From: Niveispirillum irakense DSM 11586
Lineage (GTDB): Bacteria > Pseudomonadota > Alphaproteobacteria > Azospirillales > Azospirillaceae
Assembly (NCBI RefSeq): GCF_000429645.1
Contig: NZ_AUCG01000006.1
Span: forward strand, 1 to 64,000
Length of the DNA: 64,000 nucleotides
Direction: 5' to 3'
How positions within the stretch are numbered: position 1 is the stretch's first letter; each line of letters begins with the position of its first letter. The notes beneath the pieces were generated by a model. It saw only the letters and a program-made list of their open reading frames with translations. It did not search any database and had not been told where the DNA came from. Shown here piece after piece: positions 43,518 through 52,958 of the stretch. The position numbers and the translations under genes were made by a program.

Positions 43518-43865
43518 TCAAAGCAGCGAAAGGACGGTCACCAGAACGGCCCCCACCAACGTCCCCAAAGCCAGCAGACCAAATAATCGTTGATTGCTCA
43601 TCCAGACCTCCCCTGTCATGGAACGGAACACACCCGCACCACCGGTTTCATTCGCGCGGCTTGTATGAACAGGCGGCGGTGCACCGCCTGTTGCGATCTG
43701 CCCCGCCGCCTCGTCATCCGTGCCCAATGGCGCAGCCGCCGGATCGGGGAAAGCCACCTTATCACCCGTTTCCCCGGTATCGGTCGCTGACCGCAGCCGC
43801 TGCCCCTGGTCCGGCCTCTCCGCTGCGGGGGCCGCAGGATTGGATTTATGCTGTTCATCATTCAT
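43518..43865 (-). CDS. Small C-terminally membrane-anchored protein
   Basis: About 115 residues. The first 90 are hydrophilic, disordered and rich in Ala/Pro/Asp/Gly. The C-terminus has one transmembrane helix (LFGLLALGTLVGAVLVTVLSLL). I recognise no family. The start at 43865 has AGG about 7 bases upstream and overlaps the end of the preceding small gene, so the two are coupled. Tail-anchored arrangement with N-in orientation is inferred. Confidence 0.6.
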   Translation of the reverse strand: MNDEQHKSNPAAPAAERPDQGQRLRSATDTGETGDKVAFPDPAAAPLGTDDEAAGQIATGGAPPPVHTSRANETGGAGVFRSMTGEVWMSNQRLFGLLALGTLVGAVLVTVLSLL

Positions 43866-44151
43866 GGTCATGCCTGCTGATCAGCTTGTTGAAGCGGCTG
43901 GGAGCATTGGTTTCCGTTTCTTCCTGATAAAGGAAACAAAGCTCCCGTTCTTCGAATTTGGCGAAGAAGTCCTCCCAACTGACCGGCTCAAGCGCACCTG
44001 CGCTATGATTATCGCCATCAGCAAACAGGATGCGCAGCACCCCGATATCTTCCTCATCACCACTCGCCTTCACATGGGCGGGCCGGCCGTTACGGGCTTC
44101 CACCCATTGGCGGATAAGCCTGTGGTCCTGCGTGGTCCTTGCCTCGCTCAT
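43858..44151 (-). CDS. Small conserved acidic protein of unknown function
   Basis: A 97-residue cytoplasmic protein ending in LISRHDHE. The block VSWEDFFAKFEERELCFLYQEET followed by SRFNKLISR (about 57-92, non-contiguous here) recalls a small conserved family found beside stress genes and often left as hypothetical or misnamed as 1,4-alpha-glucan branching enzyme. It is far too short to be a branching enzyme. It is the first of a two-gene pair with the tail-anchored protein. The role is unknown. Confidence 0.7.
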   Translation of the reverse strand: MSEARTTQDHRLIRQWVEARNGRPAHVKASGDEEDIGVLRILFADGDNHSAGALEPVSWEDFFAKFEERELCFLYQEETETNAPSRFNKLISRHDHE

Positions 44152-44423
44152 CTCAACCTCTCATGCCGACGGGTGGGACGGTGCCTCCCCCTGTGTAACG
44201 ACGTAGCGCCCTGCATGTGCGTCGTCGGCAGGCGGCCTAACCCCGATGCCCGACAGGTGAGGCCACGGGTTGCCCCCTTTGGTTTCCCGCCCCCTCGTCT
44301 TTTCCCCGTGACAAAAGCCGGCCCCACCTTCTGCCCGGCGGAGAGCTACCCACCTGCTGTCAGCAGCGAGAAGCGCCGAGATCGGCCCTTGTGTTTCCTC
44401 CAAAGAAACAAACGGAGATGAAA

Positions 44424-44846
44424 ATGAAGATCAGCGAGATCATGTCCCGCGATGTGACCTTGACCACGCCGGATGAAAGCATCCGCGAGGCCGCGCGGAA
44501 AATGCGGGAGATTGATGCCGGCATTCTGCCGGTCAGCGAGGGCGACCGGCTGGTCGGGATGATCAGCGATCGTGACCTTGCCATCCGGGCCTTGGCCGAT
44601 GGCCGATTACCCGACACGCCGGTGCGGGAGGTGATGTCCACCGATATCCGCTATCTTTTCGAGGATGAGACGACAGAAAGCCTGGGCGATAACATCGAGG
44701 ATAACCGCCTGCGCCGCTTCCCTGTCGTGAACCGGGACAAGCGGCTGGTGGGCATCGTTTCGGTCGGCGATCTGGCCCGGCACAGCCAGGATACGCGGCA
44801 GGTCGCATCCGCCCTTCATGCCGTATCAGGAAACCGCCAGGGCTGA
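44424..44846 (+). CDS. Tandem CBS-domain protein
   Basis: A 140-residue protein consisting of two CBS domains (about 8-60 and 70-130), each with the G(M/I)(I/V)S..DLA.R signature. Such stand-alone CBS pairs bind adenine nucleotides (AMP, ATP, NAD) and are common in stress loci of soil alphaproteobacteria. The ATG at 44424 is preferred because GGAG lies 6 bases upstream. Its neighbours are an SDR downstream on the same strand and the divergent small-protein pair. Confidence 0.85.
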   Translation: MKISEIMSRDVTLTTPDESIREAARKMREIDAGILPVSEGDRLVGMISDRDLAIRALADGRLPDTPVREVMSTDIRYLFEDETTESLGDNIEDNRLRRFPVVNRDKRLVGIVSVGDLARHSQDTRQVASALHAVSGNRQG

Positions 44847-44920
44847 ACGCCGTTATCTGATTAAGAAGCGGCTGCACGATGCCGCCCCTCCCTCCCCATT
44901 CCGACGATGCAGGAGCCACC

Positions 44921-45793
44921 ATGCTGGACGATCCGCGCTTTGACGCCCCCCGCCCGCCTCAGCCCCGGCAACAACAGGACATGCCGGGCCACACGGCCGC
45001 CATGGACCCGAAACCCGATCATGGTGAAGAAACTTATCGCGGCAGCGGCCGGCTGCAAGGAAGGGTGGCCTTGATCACTGGCGGTGATTCCGGCATCGGT
45101 CGTGCCGTTGCCATCGCCTTTGCCCGGGAAGGGGCGGATGTCATCATCTCCTATTACGATGAACATGATGATGCGGCGGAAACCGGAAGGTGGGTTAAAA
45201 ATGCGGGACGCGAACCGCTGCTGATCGCCGGCGACATCTGCGAGGAAGCGCATTGCCGCCATCTTGTGGACCGTGCGATGGAACAGTTTGGCCGGCTGGA
45301 TATCCTGGTCAATAATGCCGCCCACCAGGCCTCCTTTGCCGATATTGCCGATATCACTGCGGAGGAATGGGACATTACCTTCCGCACCAACATCCATAGC
45401 CAGTTCTATCTGGCAAAGGCCGCCATCGCGGTGATGAAACCCGGCGCGAGTATCATCAATACCAGTTCCATCAATGCCAAAGACCCCAACCCGCAATTGC
45501 TGGCCTATGCCACCACAAAAGGGGCCATCGCCAATTTCACGGCCGGTCTCGCCGGGATGGTGGCGGAAAAAGGTATCCGCGTGAATGCGGTTGCGCCAGG
45601 GCCGATCTGGACACCGCTGATCCCCTCCACCATGCCGGCGGAGAAGGTCGAATCCTTCGGCAGCAATACGCCCCTGGGCCGGGCCGGTCAGCCGGCGGAA
45701 CTGGCGCCGGCCTATGTGATGCTCGCCTCCCCGGAATCCTCATACATCACCGGCGCCATCATCCCGGTCACCGGCGGGCGCCTGATGCTTTAA
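44921..45793 (+). CDS. SDR oxidoreductase, YhdF/YghA type
   Basis: A 290-residue short-chain dehydrogenase with a 35-45-residue Pro/Gln-rich N-terminal extension typical of the general-stress SDRs YhdF, YdaD and YghA. The cofactor site is ALITGGDSGIGRAVA (about 49-63). NNAAHQ, the catalytic Ser in INTSSINAKD and YATTKGA follow, and it ends ITGAIIPVTGG. The start at 44921 has AGGAG 6 bases upstream. The 3' end overlaps the convergent MaoC gene by 4 bases. The substrate is unknown. Confidence 0.88.
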   Translation: MLDDPRFDAPRPPQPRQQQDMPGHTAAMDPKPDHGEETYRGSGRLQGRVALITGGDSGIGRAVAIAFAREGADVIISYYDEHDDAAETGRWVKNAGREPLLIAGDICEEAHCRHLVDRAMEQFGRLDILVNNAAHQASFADIADITAEEWDITFRTNIHSQFYLAKAAIAVMKPGASIINTSSINAKDPNPQLLAYATTKGAIANFTAGLAGMVAEKGIRVNAVAPGPIWTPLIPSTMPAEKVESFGSNTPLGRAGQPAELAPAYVMLASPESSYITGAIIPVTGGRLML

Positions 45794-46290
45794 CCTTCCG
45801 GCACGTCCCCCGGCCCTGGCGGCACCATGACCAGCAGCACATTTTCCGCCGTCAGGGCCGGTCTTTCCTCCCCCTCAATCTCCATGCTGGCAACAAAGAC
45901 AATCAGCCACTGGCCGGGCTGACGCTGGCTTGCCTGTTTCAGCGTGAAATGGGCGCGGATACGCCGGCCCGTCCGGACGGGTGCAAGGAAACGCACGGCG
46001 TTCAGCCCGTAATTCACCATCATGCTCGCCCCTTCCAGCGGGGGAACGGCCTGTTGAAACAACCCCGCCAGCAGGGACAGCGTCAGATAACCATGGGCCA
46101 CCGTTCCGCCGAATGGCGCTTCCCGGGCCGCCCGTTCAGGATCGACATGGATGAACTGGTGGTCCCCGGTCACGTCGGCAAACCGGTTGATACGGTCCTG
46201 GTCGATCAACACCCAAGGGGAAGAGCCGACGCGCTGCCCCACCCGTGCAGCCAGTTCGCCGACCGGTATCGCCTGTAATGCCGCGCTCAT
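45790..46290 (-). CDS. MaoC-like (R)-specific enoyl-CoA hydratase family protein
   Basis: A 166-residue single hot-dog-fold protein. The catalytic signature is FADVTGDHQFIHVDPERA (about 36-53, Asp and His) with FGGTVAHGYLTLSLL after it. Related proteins hydrate trans-2-enoyl-CoA to (R)-3-hydroxyacyl-CoA, feeding PHA or branched-chain degradation; the closest style is nodulation-protein-N-like dehydratases. The start at 46290 follows AGAGGAAG. A perfect GTCAAAC/GTTTGAC palindrome sits 12 bases upstream. Confidence 0.85.
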   Translation of the reverse strand: MSAALQAIPVGELAARVGQRVGSSPWVLIDQDRINRFADVTGDHQFIHVDPERAAREAPFGGTVAHGYLTLSLLAGLFQQAVPPLEGASMMVNYGLNAVRFLAPVRTGRRIRAHFTLKQASQRQPGQWLIVFVASMEIEGEERPALTAENVLLVMVPPGPGDVPEG

Positions 46291-46302
46291 GCTGCTTCCT
46301 CT

Positions 46303-46320
46303 GTCAAACATACGTTTGAC
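46303..46320. promoter_or_regulatory. PsrA-like palindrome upstream of the MaoC gene
   Basis: GTCAAAC-ATAC-GTTTGAC: perfect 7-bp arms with a 4-base spacer. It contains the (G/C)AAAC-N2-4-GTTT(G/C) pattern described for the fatty-acid-responsive TetR regulator PsrA. Its position just before the MaoC ribosome site suits repression of a lipid-related gene. No TetR gene is in the window. Confidence 0.5.
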
Positions 46321-46335
46321 CTCAGCATGAGACAA

Positions 46336-46962
46336 TCAGGCGACTTTGTCGATAAAGCTCAACAGCGGCACCCAGTCCGCCTTGATATCAAGGGCGCGCT
46401 TGCTGGTCAGGTCAAAAAGGGCGAGCCCTTCGGCCGCAAGATCGGGATAAAGCTGACTGTCGCGCAGGCGGGTCACCACCTGATGCCCCACCCCTTCCAG
46501 AAACTGGTCCAACCGGTCGGCGGCCTTGGTGCGCGGGCGCAACCGGTTACCGATGATGGCAACGGGCACCTTGTTCTTGCGGATAGATTTCAACTCATCC
46601 AGCCGCTTCAAATACCGTTCCGTCGCCGCCTCATCAAAGGCACCGGGCAGGAGTGGCAGCACGACCAGATCGGCCAGCTTCACCAGATCTTCCACATCCT
46701 TGGGCTTCATCGCCGCCGGGACATCGATCACCAGCCGCCCCGGCCCGTCGGGCACATCGCCAACCTGCTTGGTCCAGTCCCGGCCTTCAATGGGTGCTGC
46801 TTTTTCCGACCGACGCTTCAGCCAGCCGGAGGCCGATTTCTGCCGGTCCATCTCCGCCAGAATGGTGCGGTGGCCGGCAGTGGCGAAGGCGGCGGCAAGA
46901 TGGGTGGAAATGGTCGTCTTGCCGACGCCGCCTTTGATATTGCTGACCAGGACCGTAAGCAT
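46336..46962 (-). CDS. Orphan ParA/MinD-type ATPase
   Basis: A 208-residue P-loop ATPase with the deviant Walker A KGGVGKTT (about 10-17), a switch-I-type stretch EMDRQKSASGW and Walker B LVIDVPAA. No parB-like gene is adjacent, so it is not the chromosomal ParAB pair. Small orphan ParA proteins of this size position cargos such as chemotaxis clusters or plasmids, but the cargo cannot be inferred here. The next genes on this strand are MaoC downstream and CYTH/CHAD upstream (47 bases away). Confidence 0.85.
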   Translation of the reverse strand: MLTVLVSNIKGGVGKTTISTHLAAAFATAGHRTILAEMDRQKSASGWLKRRSEKAAPIEGRDWTKQVGDVPDGPGRLVIDVPAAMKPKDVEDLVKLADLVVLPLLPGAFDEAATERYLKRLDELKSIRKNKVPVAIIGNRLRPRTKAADRLDQFLEGVGHQVVTRLRDSQLYPDLAAEGLALFDLTSKRALDIKADWVPLLSFIDKVA

Positions 46963-47009
46963 GCTCTTCCTTTCACTCTCTCATCGGCGCGATGTGCAGC
47001 CGGTGACGA

Positions 47010-48587
47010 TCACAGATCGGCAGCCGGATCGTCAGCCGATGGCCGCTTCCAGAACGGGGCCGTCTCCGCAAAGCGGCGCCAGTCGCGCACCACTGCCTCT
47101 TCCCCATCATGCAGGCCGCGCGCATGCCAGCCGATCACCAGCCCCGCCCCGCGCTGCCATCCTTTGGGCAGGCCGGACCGGCCCTCAAGCTCATCCATCA
47201 ACTTGGTGATGGTGGCGACATCCTGAAGATGGCCTAACCGGTCCTGCAGGCTGGACAGATCCTCCAGGAAGCGTTTCAGGGCCTTGCCCTCGTACAGACC
47301 CCGGAAGAAATCGGCCGCATAGCGCAGCTTTTTCAAGGCGATGCGCAACTCGTGCCGCTGTTCCGCGCCGGCATGGGCAAAGCCCTTGCCCTCCTTGCGG
47401 GCCTTGCGCAGGCGCTTGTCCAGCAAAGCGGCGGCCAGTTCCGTAACGGGGCGCAACAGCAGGGCCGAACGTTCGCTGACCGGCTGGTTGCGCCAATGCC
47501 GCCCATCCAGCCAGGCTGCCAGATCCAGCAGCAGAGCCGTATAGCGGGGGGAGCCGACGGCGGCGCGCGCCTCCGCATACCCATCACGGCGGGCTGCCTG
47601 AGCGGCCTTCTCCAAAGCCGCCAACCCCGGATGATCGACCAAGGCGGCGCTGACCGGGGGCAGCAATTCCCCCAGGAAGACATCCCATTCCCGCGCCGCG
47701 CCCAGGGAGCCCGCCAGCCATTTGATTTCCGGCACCAGCTTTTCCGCTTGTTCCGTGGGGATCAAGGGCCGGAAGATCTGAAAGGTGGAGCGCAGCCGGC
47801 GCAAGGCCACCCGCATCTGATGCACCCCTTCCGGATCGTCACCGGTCAGGGTGGCCTGTTCATTGGCAGTCAGGTGGACAAGGCAGCTTCGCACAATGTC
47901 GGCCAGCGCCTCTTCCACCGTCGCCTCGTCACTCAGCGCCAGCTTGGCGGCACGCTGGGTTTGCGGCTCCGCCCCATCGGCCAGCGCATAGCCGCGCGCT
48001 GACTTCGTGGCCATTTCCAGCCGCATCGGCACCTGTTCATGGATGGCGCGGGCCATGCGGTAAAGGCAGGCCGTATCCTCCCCTTCCACCAGCTCCAGTT
48101 CCAGTTCATGGACGGGCAGCACAGCGCCTTGCGGGGTGGTGATCTCCCCCTGATCAATCGCCACCTCCACCTTCATCCCCTCTTCCGGGGTGATCAGGCG
48201 GATCTGGCGGCGGATGCGGGTTTCAAACAAGGGCAGCAGATCAGCATTGGTCAGGGGCCCCAGCGGGGCCAGCACGTCCGGATCGGGCAACAGCGCGATA
48301 TCTGGTTCTGGCCCCGGTACGGGCACCTCCCATTCCCCCCGGACCAGGGCGCCGATCCCCGGCGGCGGGGCGGATTTCAGCGTCTGAACCAGCTTCTTGC
48401 CCTGCCGGCGCACGCGCAGCGACAAGCCATTTTTCTGCAACAACCGGTCCGCCGTATCAAAATAGACGCTGTCCAGCGACTTGGCGGCGGGTTTGGCCCC
48501 TGGCGTGGCCAGAACCGGCAATTTGCGCAGCCGGTCCATATCCTCGGCGCGTACCGACAATTTCAGTTCGATTTCACGGGGGGACAT
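47010..48587 (-). CDS. CYTH-CHAD domain protein (inorganic triphosphatase-like)
   Basis: A 525-residue protein. The N-terminal CYTH domain opens with REIELKL (ExExK metal-triphosphate signature) and has [11 protein letters not shown] and LRVRRQGKK, typical of inorganic triphosphatases such as E. coli YgiF. The C-terminal CHAD domain (from about residue 230) has conserved histidines and arginines ([30 protein letters not shown]) and binds polyphosphate. The start at 48587 ([10 protein letters not shown]) is chosen because the fold begins there; an ATG 8 codons upstream is possible. It probably acts in polyphosphate metabolism. Confidence 0.9.
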   Translation of the reverse strand: MSPREIELKLSVRAEDMDRLRKLPVLATPGAKPAAKSLDSVYFDTADRLLQKNGLSLRVRRQGKKLVQTLKSAPPPGIGALVRGEWEVPVPGPEPDIALLPDPDVLAPLGPLTNADLLPLFETRIRRQIRLITPEEGMKVEVAIDQGEITTPQGAVLPVHELELELVEGEDTACLYRMARAIHEQVPMRLEMATKSARGYALADGAEPQTQRAAKLALSDEATVEEALADIVRSCLVHLTANEQATLTGDDPEGVHQMRVALRRLRSTFQIFRPLIPTEQAEKLVPEIKWLAGSLGAAREWDVFLGELLPPVSAALVDHPGLAALEKAAQAARRDGYAEARAAVGSPRYTALLLDLAAWLDGRHWRNQPVSERSALLLRPVTELAAALLDKRLRKARKEGKGFAHAGAEQRHELRIALKKLRYAADFFRGLYEGKALKRFLEDLSSLQDRLGHLQDVATITKLMDELEGRSGLPKGWQRGAGLVIGWHARGLHDGEEAVVRDWRRFAETAPFWKRPSADDPAADL

Positions 48588-48840
48588 GGTCCGTTTCGCC
48601 CTATGCTCCATGGTGGAAACAGGGGCGGCAGAAGGTGATTCTCCCGCGCCCAGCCTCATTTGCGACAGAACGATGACAAGTGTTTCAAATCCTGTCTATC
48701 GCAGCCGCCGCTTTTTTTTGCATTCTGCCCGTGACAGATCGTCGGCGGCGCAGTTGCCGGGGGCGCACTTTTGTGCTTCCCTCCGCCCGCTTTTGCGCAC
48801 TCAATGCGAAATATTCTTCAAGCCCTCGGGGAAATCCGTC

Positions 48841-50037
48841 ATGCGCTTCCAGACCCTGGATACTATCGACGTTGCCGGCAAGACCGTGCTGGTCCGGGCC
48901 GACCTGAATGTGCCCGTGGCCGATGGGCAGGTGTCCGACACCACCCGCATCGACCGTCTGATCCCCACCCTGAAGGAAATCGCCGCCAAGGGCGCCAAGG
49001 TGGTGGTGCTGTCGCATTTCGGTCGCCCCAAGAATGGCCCGGATGAAAAGAACAGCCTGCGTCAGGTGGTGTCGTCGGTGGAAAAGGCGCTGGGCGCCCC
49101 GGTCGCCTTCGCCGCTGATTGCGTGGGCGAAACCGCCAGCAATGCCATCGCTGCCCTGCCGGCTGGCGGCGTGCTGATCCTGGAAAATACCCGCTTCCAT
49201 GCGGGGGAAGAGAAGAACGATCCGGAACTGGCCAAGGCCATCGCCGCGCTGGGCGATGTCTATGTCAATGACGCCTTCTCCGCCGCACACCGCGCCCATG
49301 CCTCCACCGAAGGCGTTGCCCACCTGCTGCCGTCTGCCGCTGGCCGTCTGATGCAGGCGGAACTGGAAGCACTGGGCAAGGCCCTGGCGGCGCCGGAACG
49401 GCCGGTGGCCGCTGTGGTTGGCGGGGCCAAAATCTCCAGCAAGCTGGAACTGCTGCTGAACATGGTGGCTAAGGTCGACATGCTGGTGCTGGGCGGCGGT
49501 ATGGCCAACACCTTCCTGTTCGCCAAGGGCGTCTCTGTCGGCAAGTCGCTGTGTGAAGTGGACATGGCCGATCAGGCCCGCGCCATCATGGACAAGGCAG
49601 CGGCTTCGGGCTGTGAGCTGCTGCTGCCGGTTGACGGCATGATGACCAAGGAATTCAAGGCCGGTGCCGCCCATCGTCTGGCCGATGTCACCGACATCGC
49701 CGCTGACGAGATGATGCTGGATGTCGGCCCGAAGACGGTTGAATTCCTGTCCCTCAAACTTCAGGGCGCCAAGACCCTGGTCTGGAATGGCCCGATGGGC
49801 GCATTCGAGATTCAGCCCTTCGACAGTGGCACCAATGCCGTTGCCGGTCTGGTTGCCGCCTTGACCCAGCAGGGCCGCCTGCTGTCGGTTGCTGGCGGCG
49901 GTGATACGGTCGCAGCGCTGGAACATGCCGGCGTGGCCGACAAGTTCTCCTACGTTTCCACCGCCGGCGGCGCTTTCCTGGAATGGCTGGAAGGCAAGAC
50001 CCTGCCCGGTGTCGCCGCCCTGGAAAAGCACGCCTGA
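48841..50037 (+). CDS. pgk: Phosphoglycerate kinase
   Basis: A 398-residue glycolytic kinase that makes 3-phosphoglycerate and ATP from 1,3-bisphosphoglycerate. The start at 48841 ([14 protein letters not shown]) has GGGGAAA upstream and matches the family N-terminus; the frame is open further upstream but that part is not homologous. RADLNVP, the substrate-binding [18 protein letters not shown] and the C-terminal nucleotide-binding [10 protein letters not shown] are all present. No gap or fba gene is adjacent. A bidirectional terminator separates it from clpP. Confidence 0.96.
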   Translation: MRFQTLDTIDVAGKTVLVRADLNVPVADGQVSDTTRIDRLIPTLKEIAAKGAKVVVLSHFGRPKNGPDEKNSLRQVVSSVEKALGAPVAFAADCVGETASNAIAALPAGGVLILENTRFHAGEEKNDPELAKAIAALGDVYVNDAFSAAHRAHASTEGVAHLLPSAAGRLMQAELEALGKALAAPERPVAAVVGGAKISSKLELLLNMVAKVDMLVLGGGMANTFLFAKGVSVGKSLCEVDMADQARAIMDKAAASGCELLLPVDGMMTKEFKAGAAHRLADVTDIAADEMMLDVGPKTVEFLSLKLQGAKTLVWNGPMGAFEIQPFDSGTNAVAGLVAALTQQGRLLSVAGGGDTVAALEHAGVADKFSYVSTAGGAFLEWLEGKTLPGVAALEKHA

Positions 50038-50095
50038 AGCGGGATTGGCGGGGGGCCTGAAAGCCCCCTGACCGGTTCTACAAATGACTGAAAAA

Positions 50096-50130
50096 GAAAA
50101 CGCGCCCGGTGATGTGCCGGGCGCGTTTTC
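50096..50130. terminator. Bidirectional terminator between pgk and clpP-like gene
   Basis: A 14-bp stem including CGCGCCCGG/CCGGGCGCG with flanking A4/T4 pairs and a 7-base loop. T-runs on both strands (TTTTCTTTTC on plus, TTTTCTTTTTC on minus) fit two convergent genes. Confidence 0.9.
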
Positions 50131-50155
50131 TTTTCCGATGGTAATCCCGGTGGGA

Positions 50156-50767
50156 TCAGAACCCGTCGGCAGTCTCGATAACGTGGGACACGATACCGTA
50201 TTCCTTGGCCTCTTCAGCCGACATCCAGAAATTACGGTCGGTGTCCACGGCCACCCGCTCGATCGGCTGGCCGGTTTCACGGGCGATCACCGCGTTGATG
50301 CGATGACGCATCTTGATGATCTCCTTCGCCTCGATGGCGATATCGGTGGCGGGGCCACCCACACCACCGGCCGGCTGGTGGATCATGAAGCGGGTGTTGG
50401 GCAGGCAGTAGCGATCTTCCTTGGCGGCACCCAGAAAAATGTGCGCGCCAGCGGAAGCGACCCAGCCGGTACCCAGCACCTTCACCTTCGGCTTGATGAA
50501 GCGGATCATGTCATGGATCGTGTCGCCGGATTCGACGTGACCGCCGGGCGAGTTGATCACCAGCTTGATCGGTTCGTCATTTTCAGCGGCAAGGGCCAGC
50601 AACTGGGCGACGACGGCCTGCGCCACCTTCTGGTTGATCTCGCCAAACAGCAGGATCGTGCGGGCCTTGAACAGGTTCTGCGCCACGCCGGGCGGGGCCT
50701 TCGCCTGTTCCTTGGCCTCGGTGTCCGGCTTTTCTTCTTCGTCGAGACGGATCGGATGAACGAGCAA
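50156..50767 (-). CDS. clpP: ClpP-family serine protease, divergent type
   Basis: A 203-residue ClpP-fold peptidase with the catalytic triad in place: S105 (GWVASAGAHI), H130 (MIHQPAGG) and D175 (VAVDTDRNFW). The oxyanion motif NSPGGHVESG is intact. Its Lys/Glu/Pro-rich N-terminus (residues 9-27) and VASAGA in place of the usual AASMGA set it apart from the main housekeeping ClpP, so it is likely a second paralogue. No clpX or tig gene is adjacent. Confidence 0.85.
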   Translation of the reverse strand: MLVHPIRLDEEEKPDTEAKEQAKAPPGVAQNLFKARTILLFGEINQKVAQAVVAQLLALAAENDEPIKLVINSPGGHVESGDTIHDMIRFIKPKVKVLGTGWVASAGAHIFLGAAKEDRYCLPNTRFMIHQPAGGVGGPATDIAIEAKEIIKMRHRINAVIARETGQPIERVAVDTDRNFWMSAEEAKEYGIVSHVIETADGF

Positions 50768-50873
50768 GGGAAGCGCTCCTGGTTTGAAGACCTTTACAAC
50801 AGTGACCTAGCCGGAAATCGGCCCCGGTTCAACCCGTCGCATCAGCCATTATGGCGATTGTCGGAAATGGTTT

Positions 50874-52370
50874 CTAGGAGAGGTCGATCCAGACGCTCTT
50901 CAAATCGGTATATTTCTCCATCGCGTGCAGGCTTTTGTCACGTCCGAAGCCCGATTGCTTGAAGCCGCCGAAGGGTACGGTGATATCGCCGCCATCATAG
51001 CAGTTGATCCAGACACTGCCGGCCCGGATCGCGCGGGCCGCTTTCATCGCCGTGCTGATATCGCGGGTCCAGACGGCCGCCGCCAAGCCATAGATCGTGT
51101 CATTGGCGATACGGAACGCCTCTTCCGTGCTGGAAAAGCTGATGGTGGACAGGACAGGGCCGAAAATCTCCTCCCGCGCGATGGTCATATTGTTGTCCAC
51201 GCGGTCGAACAGGGTCGGCTCGATATAAAAACCGCCCGTCTCCTCCCGTGCGGCGAAGCCACCCAGGCGCAGGGCCGCCCCTTCCGCCTTGCCCTTGGCG
51301 ATGTAGGACAGCACCCGTTCATGCTGGCGGGCATCGACCATGGCACCCATGGTGCTTTTCGGGTCCAGCGGGTCGCCGGGCTTCCAGCGGGCGGCATGGT
51401 GGGTTACCCGCTCCAGGAATTCGTCCTTGATGCTTTCATGCACCAGCAGGCGGGAACCGGCGGTGCAGACCTCACCCTGGTTAAAGAAAATACCGCCCAC
51501 AGCCTCCCGCGCGGCGCGGTCCAGGTCGGGCGCATCGGGCAGGATGATATGCGGGCTTTTGCCGCCGCATTCCAGCGACACGCGCTTCAGGTTGCTTTCG
51601 CCTGAATAGCGCATGAAATATTTGCCAACCTCGGTGGAGCCGGTAAAGGCCAGCATATCCACATCCATGTGCCGGCCGATCGCTTGGCCGGCCGTCTCCC
51701 CGAAGCCGGGCACGACATTCAGCACCCCTTCCGGCAGCCCTGCCTGCACGGCCAGTTCCGCCAGGAACAGGGCCGTCAGGGGCGATTGTTCCGCCGGTTT
51801 CAGCACGACAGAATTACCCGTCGCCAGCGCCGGGGCGATCTTCCACACCGCCATCATCAGGGGGAAGTTCCAGGGCACGACAACGCCGATCACCCCCAGC
51901 GGCTCCCGCAGGATCAGGGACATGGCGTCCGGGCCGCTGGGGCCCACCTGATCATAAAGCTTGTCGATGGCCTCGGCGTAATATTGCACGCAGCGTACCG
52001 ACAGGGGGATATCGACATTGCGGGCATCGCGGATGGGCTTGCCCATGTCCAGCGTTTCCAGCAATGCCAGCTCGTCGGCATTCTCCTCCATCAACTGCGC
52101 CAGCTTTGCCAGCACGCTTTTGCGCGCGCGGGGGTGCCGGTCGCGCCAGACGCCATTCTCAAAGGTGCGGCGGGCCGCGGCCACGGCGCGGTCCACATCC
52201 TCCGCATCGCATTCCGCAACCTGGGTCAGCACCTTGCCGTCGCGTGGGCTGATACAGTCGAAACGCTTGCCACTGGCGGCATCCACAAACCGGCCATCAA
52301 TGAAGGCCTGATTGCGGAACTGAAGCCGGGCGGCCTTGTCGTGCCAGCTTGGGGTGGCGTTGGCGTCCAT
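50874..52370 (-). CDS. Aldehyde dehydrogenase (PuuC-like)
   Basis: A 498-residue NAD(P)-dependent aldehyde dehydrogenase. The catalytic Cys is in FFNQGEVCTAGSRL and the Glu in LECGGKSPH (about residues 265-305), with the cofactor motif FTGSTEVGKYF. Overall style (SPRDGKVLTQVAECDAEDVDRAV opening, PFGGFKQSGFGRDKS end) is closest to gamma-glutamyl-gamma-aminobutyraldehyde dehydrogenases. A PuuA-like ligase lies 4 kb away (56466), which supports a polyamine role, though they are not an operon. The start at 52370 has AGGAGGACAGG directly upstream; a longer upstream frame is rejected. Confidence 0.9.
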   Translation of the reverse strand: MDANATPSWHDKAARLQFRNQAFIDGRFVDAASGKRFDCISPRDGKVLTQVAECDAEDVDRAVAAARRTFENGVWRDRHPRARKSVLAKLAQLMEENADELALLETLDMGKPIRDARNVDIPLSVRCVQYYAEAIDKLYDQVGPSGPDAMSLILREPLGVIGVVVPWNFPLMMAVWKIAPALATGNSVVLKPAEQSPLTALFLAELAVQAGLPEGVLNVVPGFGETAGQAIGRHMDVDMLAFTGSTEVGKYFMRYSGESNLKRVSLECGGKSPHIILPDAPDLDRAAREAVGGIFFNQGEVCTAGSRLLVHESIKDEFLERVTHHAARWKPGDPLDPKSTMGAMVDARQHERVLSYIAKGKAEGAALRLGGFAAREETGGFYIEPTLFDRVDNNMTIAREEIFGPVLSTISFSSTEEAFRIANDTIYGLAAAVWTRDISTAMKAARAIRAGSVWINCYDGGDITVPFGGFKQSGFGRDKSLHAMEKYTDLKSVWIDLS

Positions 52371-52568
52371 CCTGTCCTCCTGGGCCGTGGTGGCCCCTTT
52401 TGCCTGATGGTGTTGCGGGCAAGAGTGCATCCGCCACCGCGGCAGGACAAGTACCCGCATTTCGGCAAAGTGTTTAAGCCATCCGGCAAAGCGCCGAACG
52501 GATGCAGGGATCACAGAGATGGCCTATTTATCGTTTCAGCAAATCTGCCAATTTGATTGGAGCATCCG

Positions 52569-52886
52569 ATGTCTGGCAATCACTCCTCCACAGCCTCTCT
52601 GGCGGCGCTGCGTGATACGGTGATGGCAGATCGCGCGCTGTTGTCTCGCCTTTCCACAATCGCGGACCAGGAAGCGGTGCTGGACGAGTTGATGGCCGTT
52701 GCGAGTGCCAACAAAATCTCTGTTGATAGCGGCACTGTACGCCAAGCCATGAAAGAGGAACTTGCCTCTGTCCATGAGGGCGAACTCTCAGACGAGGAAT
52801 TGGAGATGGTCGCCGCGGGGACGCGAAGCGATGCCCCGAAAATAGATGGTGGCGGCAAACGCCGGCCCTCATCTGGCCCTGCCTAA
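52569..52886 (+). CDS. Nif11-like RiPP precursor-type peptide 1
   Basis: A 105-residue peptide with the layout of a nif11-type leader: a helical N-terminal region (SLAALRDTVMADRALL, about 10-25), then GELSDEELEMVAAG ending at residue 84 as a double-glycine-like cleavage motif. A 21-residue Gly/Lys/Arg/Pro-rich tail without cysteine follows. The leader is about 42% identical, without gaps, to the peptide encoded next to it. GGAG lies 8 bases before the ATG. No modifying enzyme or peptidase-containing exporter is visible nearby. It could also be a non-RiPP Nif11-domain protein. Confidence 0.75.
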   Translation: MSGNHSSTASLAALRDTVMADRALLSRLSTIADQEAVLDELMAVASANKISVDSGTVRQAMKEELASVHEGELSDEELEMVAAGTRSDAPKIDGGGKRRPSSGPA

Positions 52887-52958
52887 GTACATTTTCATGG
52901 CCGATGAGCAGCAAAGGCCATGCTGTTTACCGAATCCTTCATTTATGGAGAATGAGCA

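Noticed and set aside
43858-44151. 1,4-alpha-glucan branching enzyme
   Set aside because: The small family this protein resembles is sometimes given that name, but 97 residues with no GH13 motif cannot be a branching enzyme.
48481-48840. N-terminal extension of pgk
   Set aside because: The frame is open upstream, but the sequence overlaps the CYTH/CHAD gene, is unlike PGK, and a good ribosome site precedes 48841.
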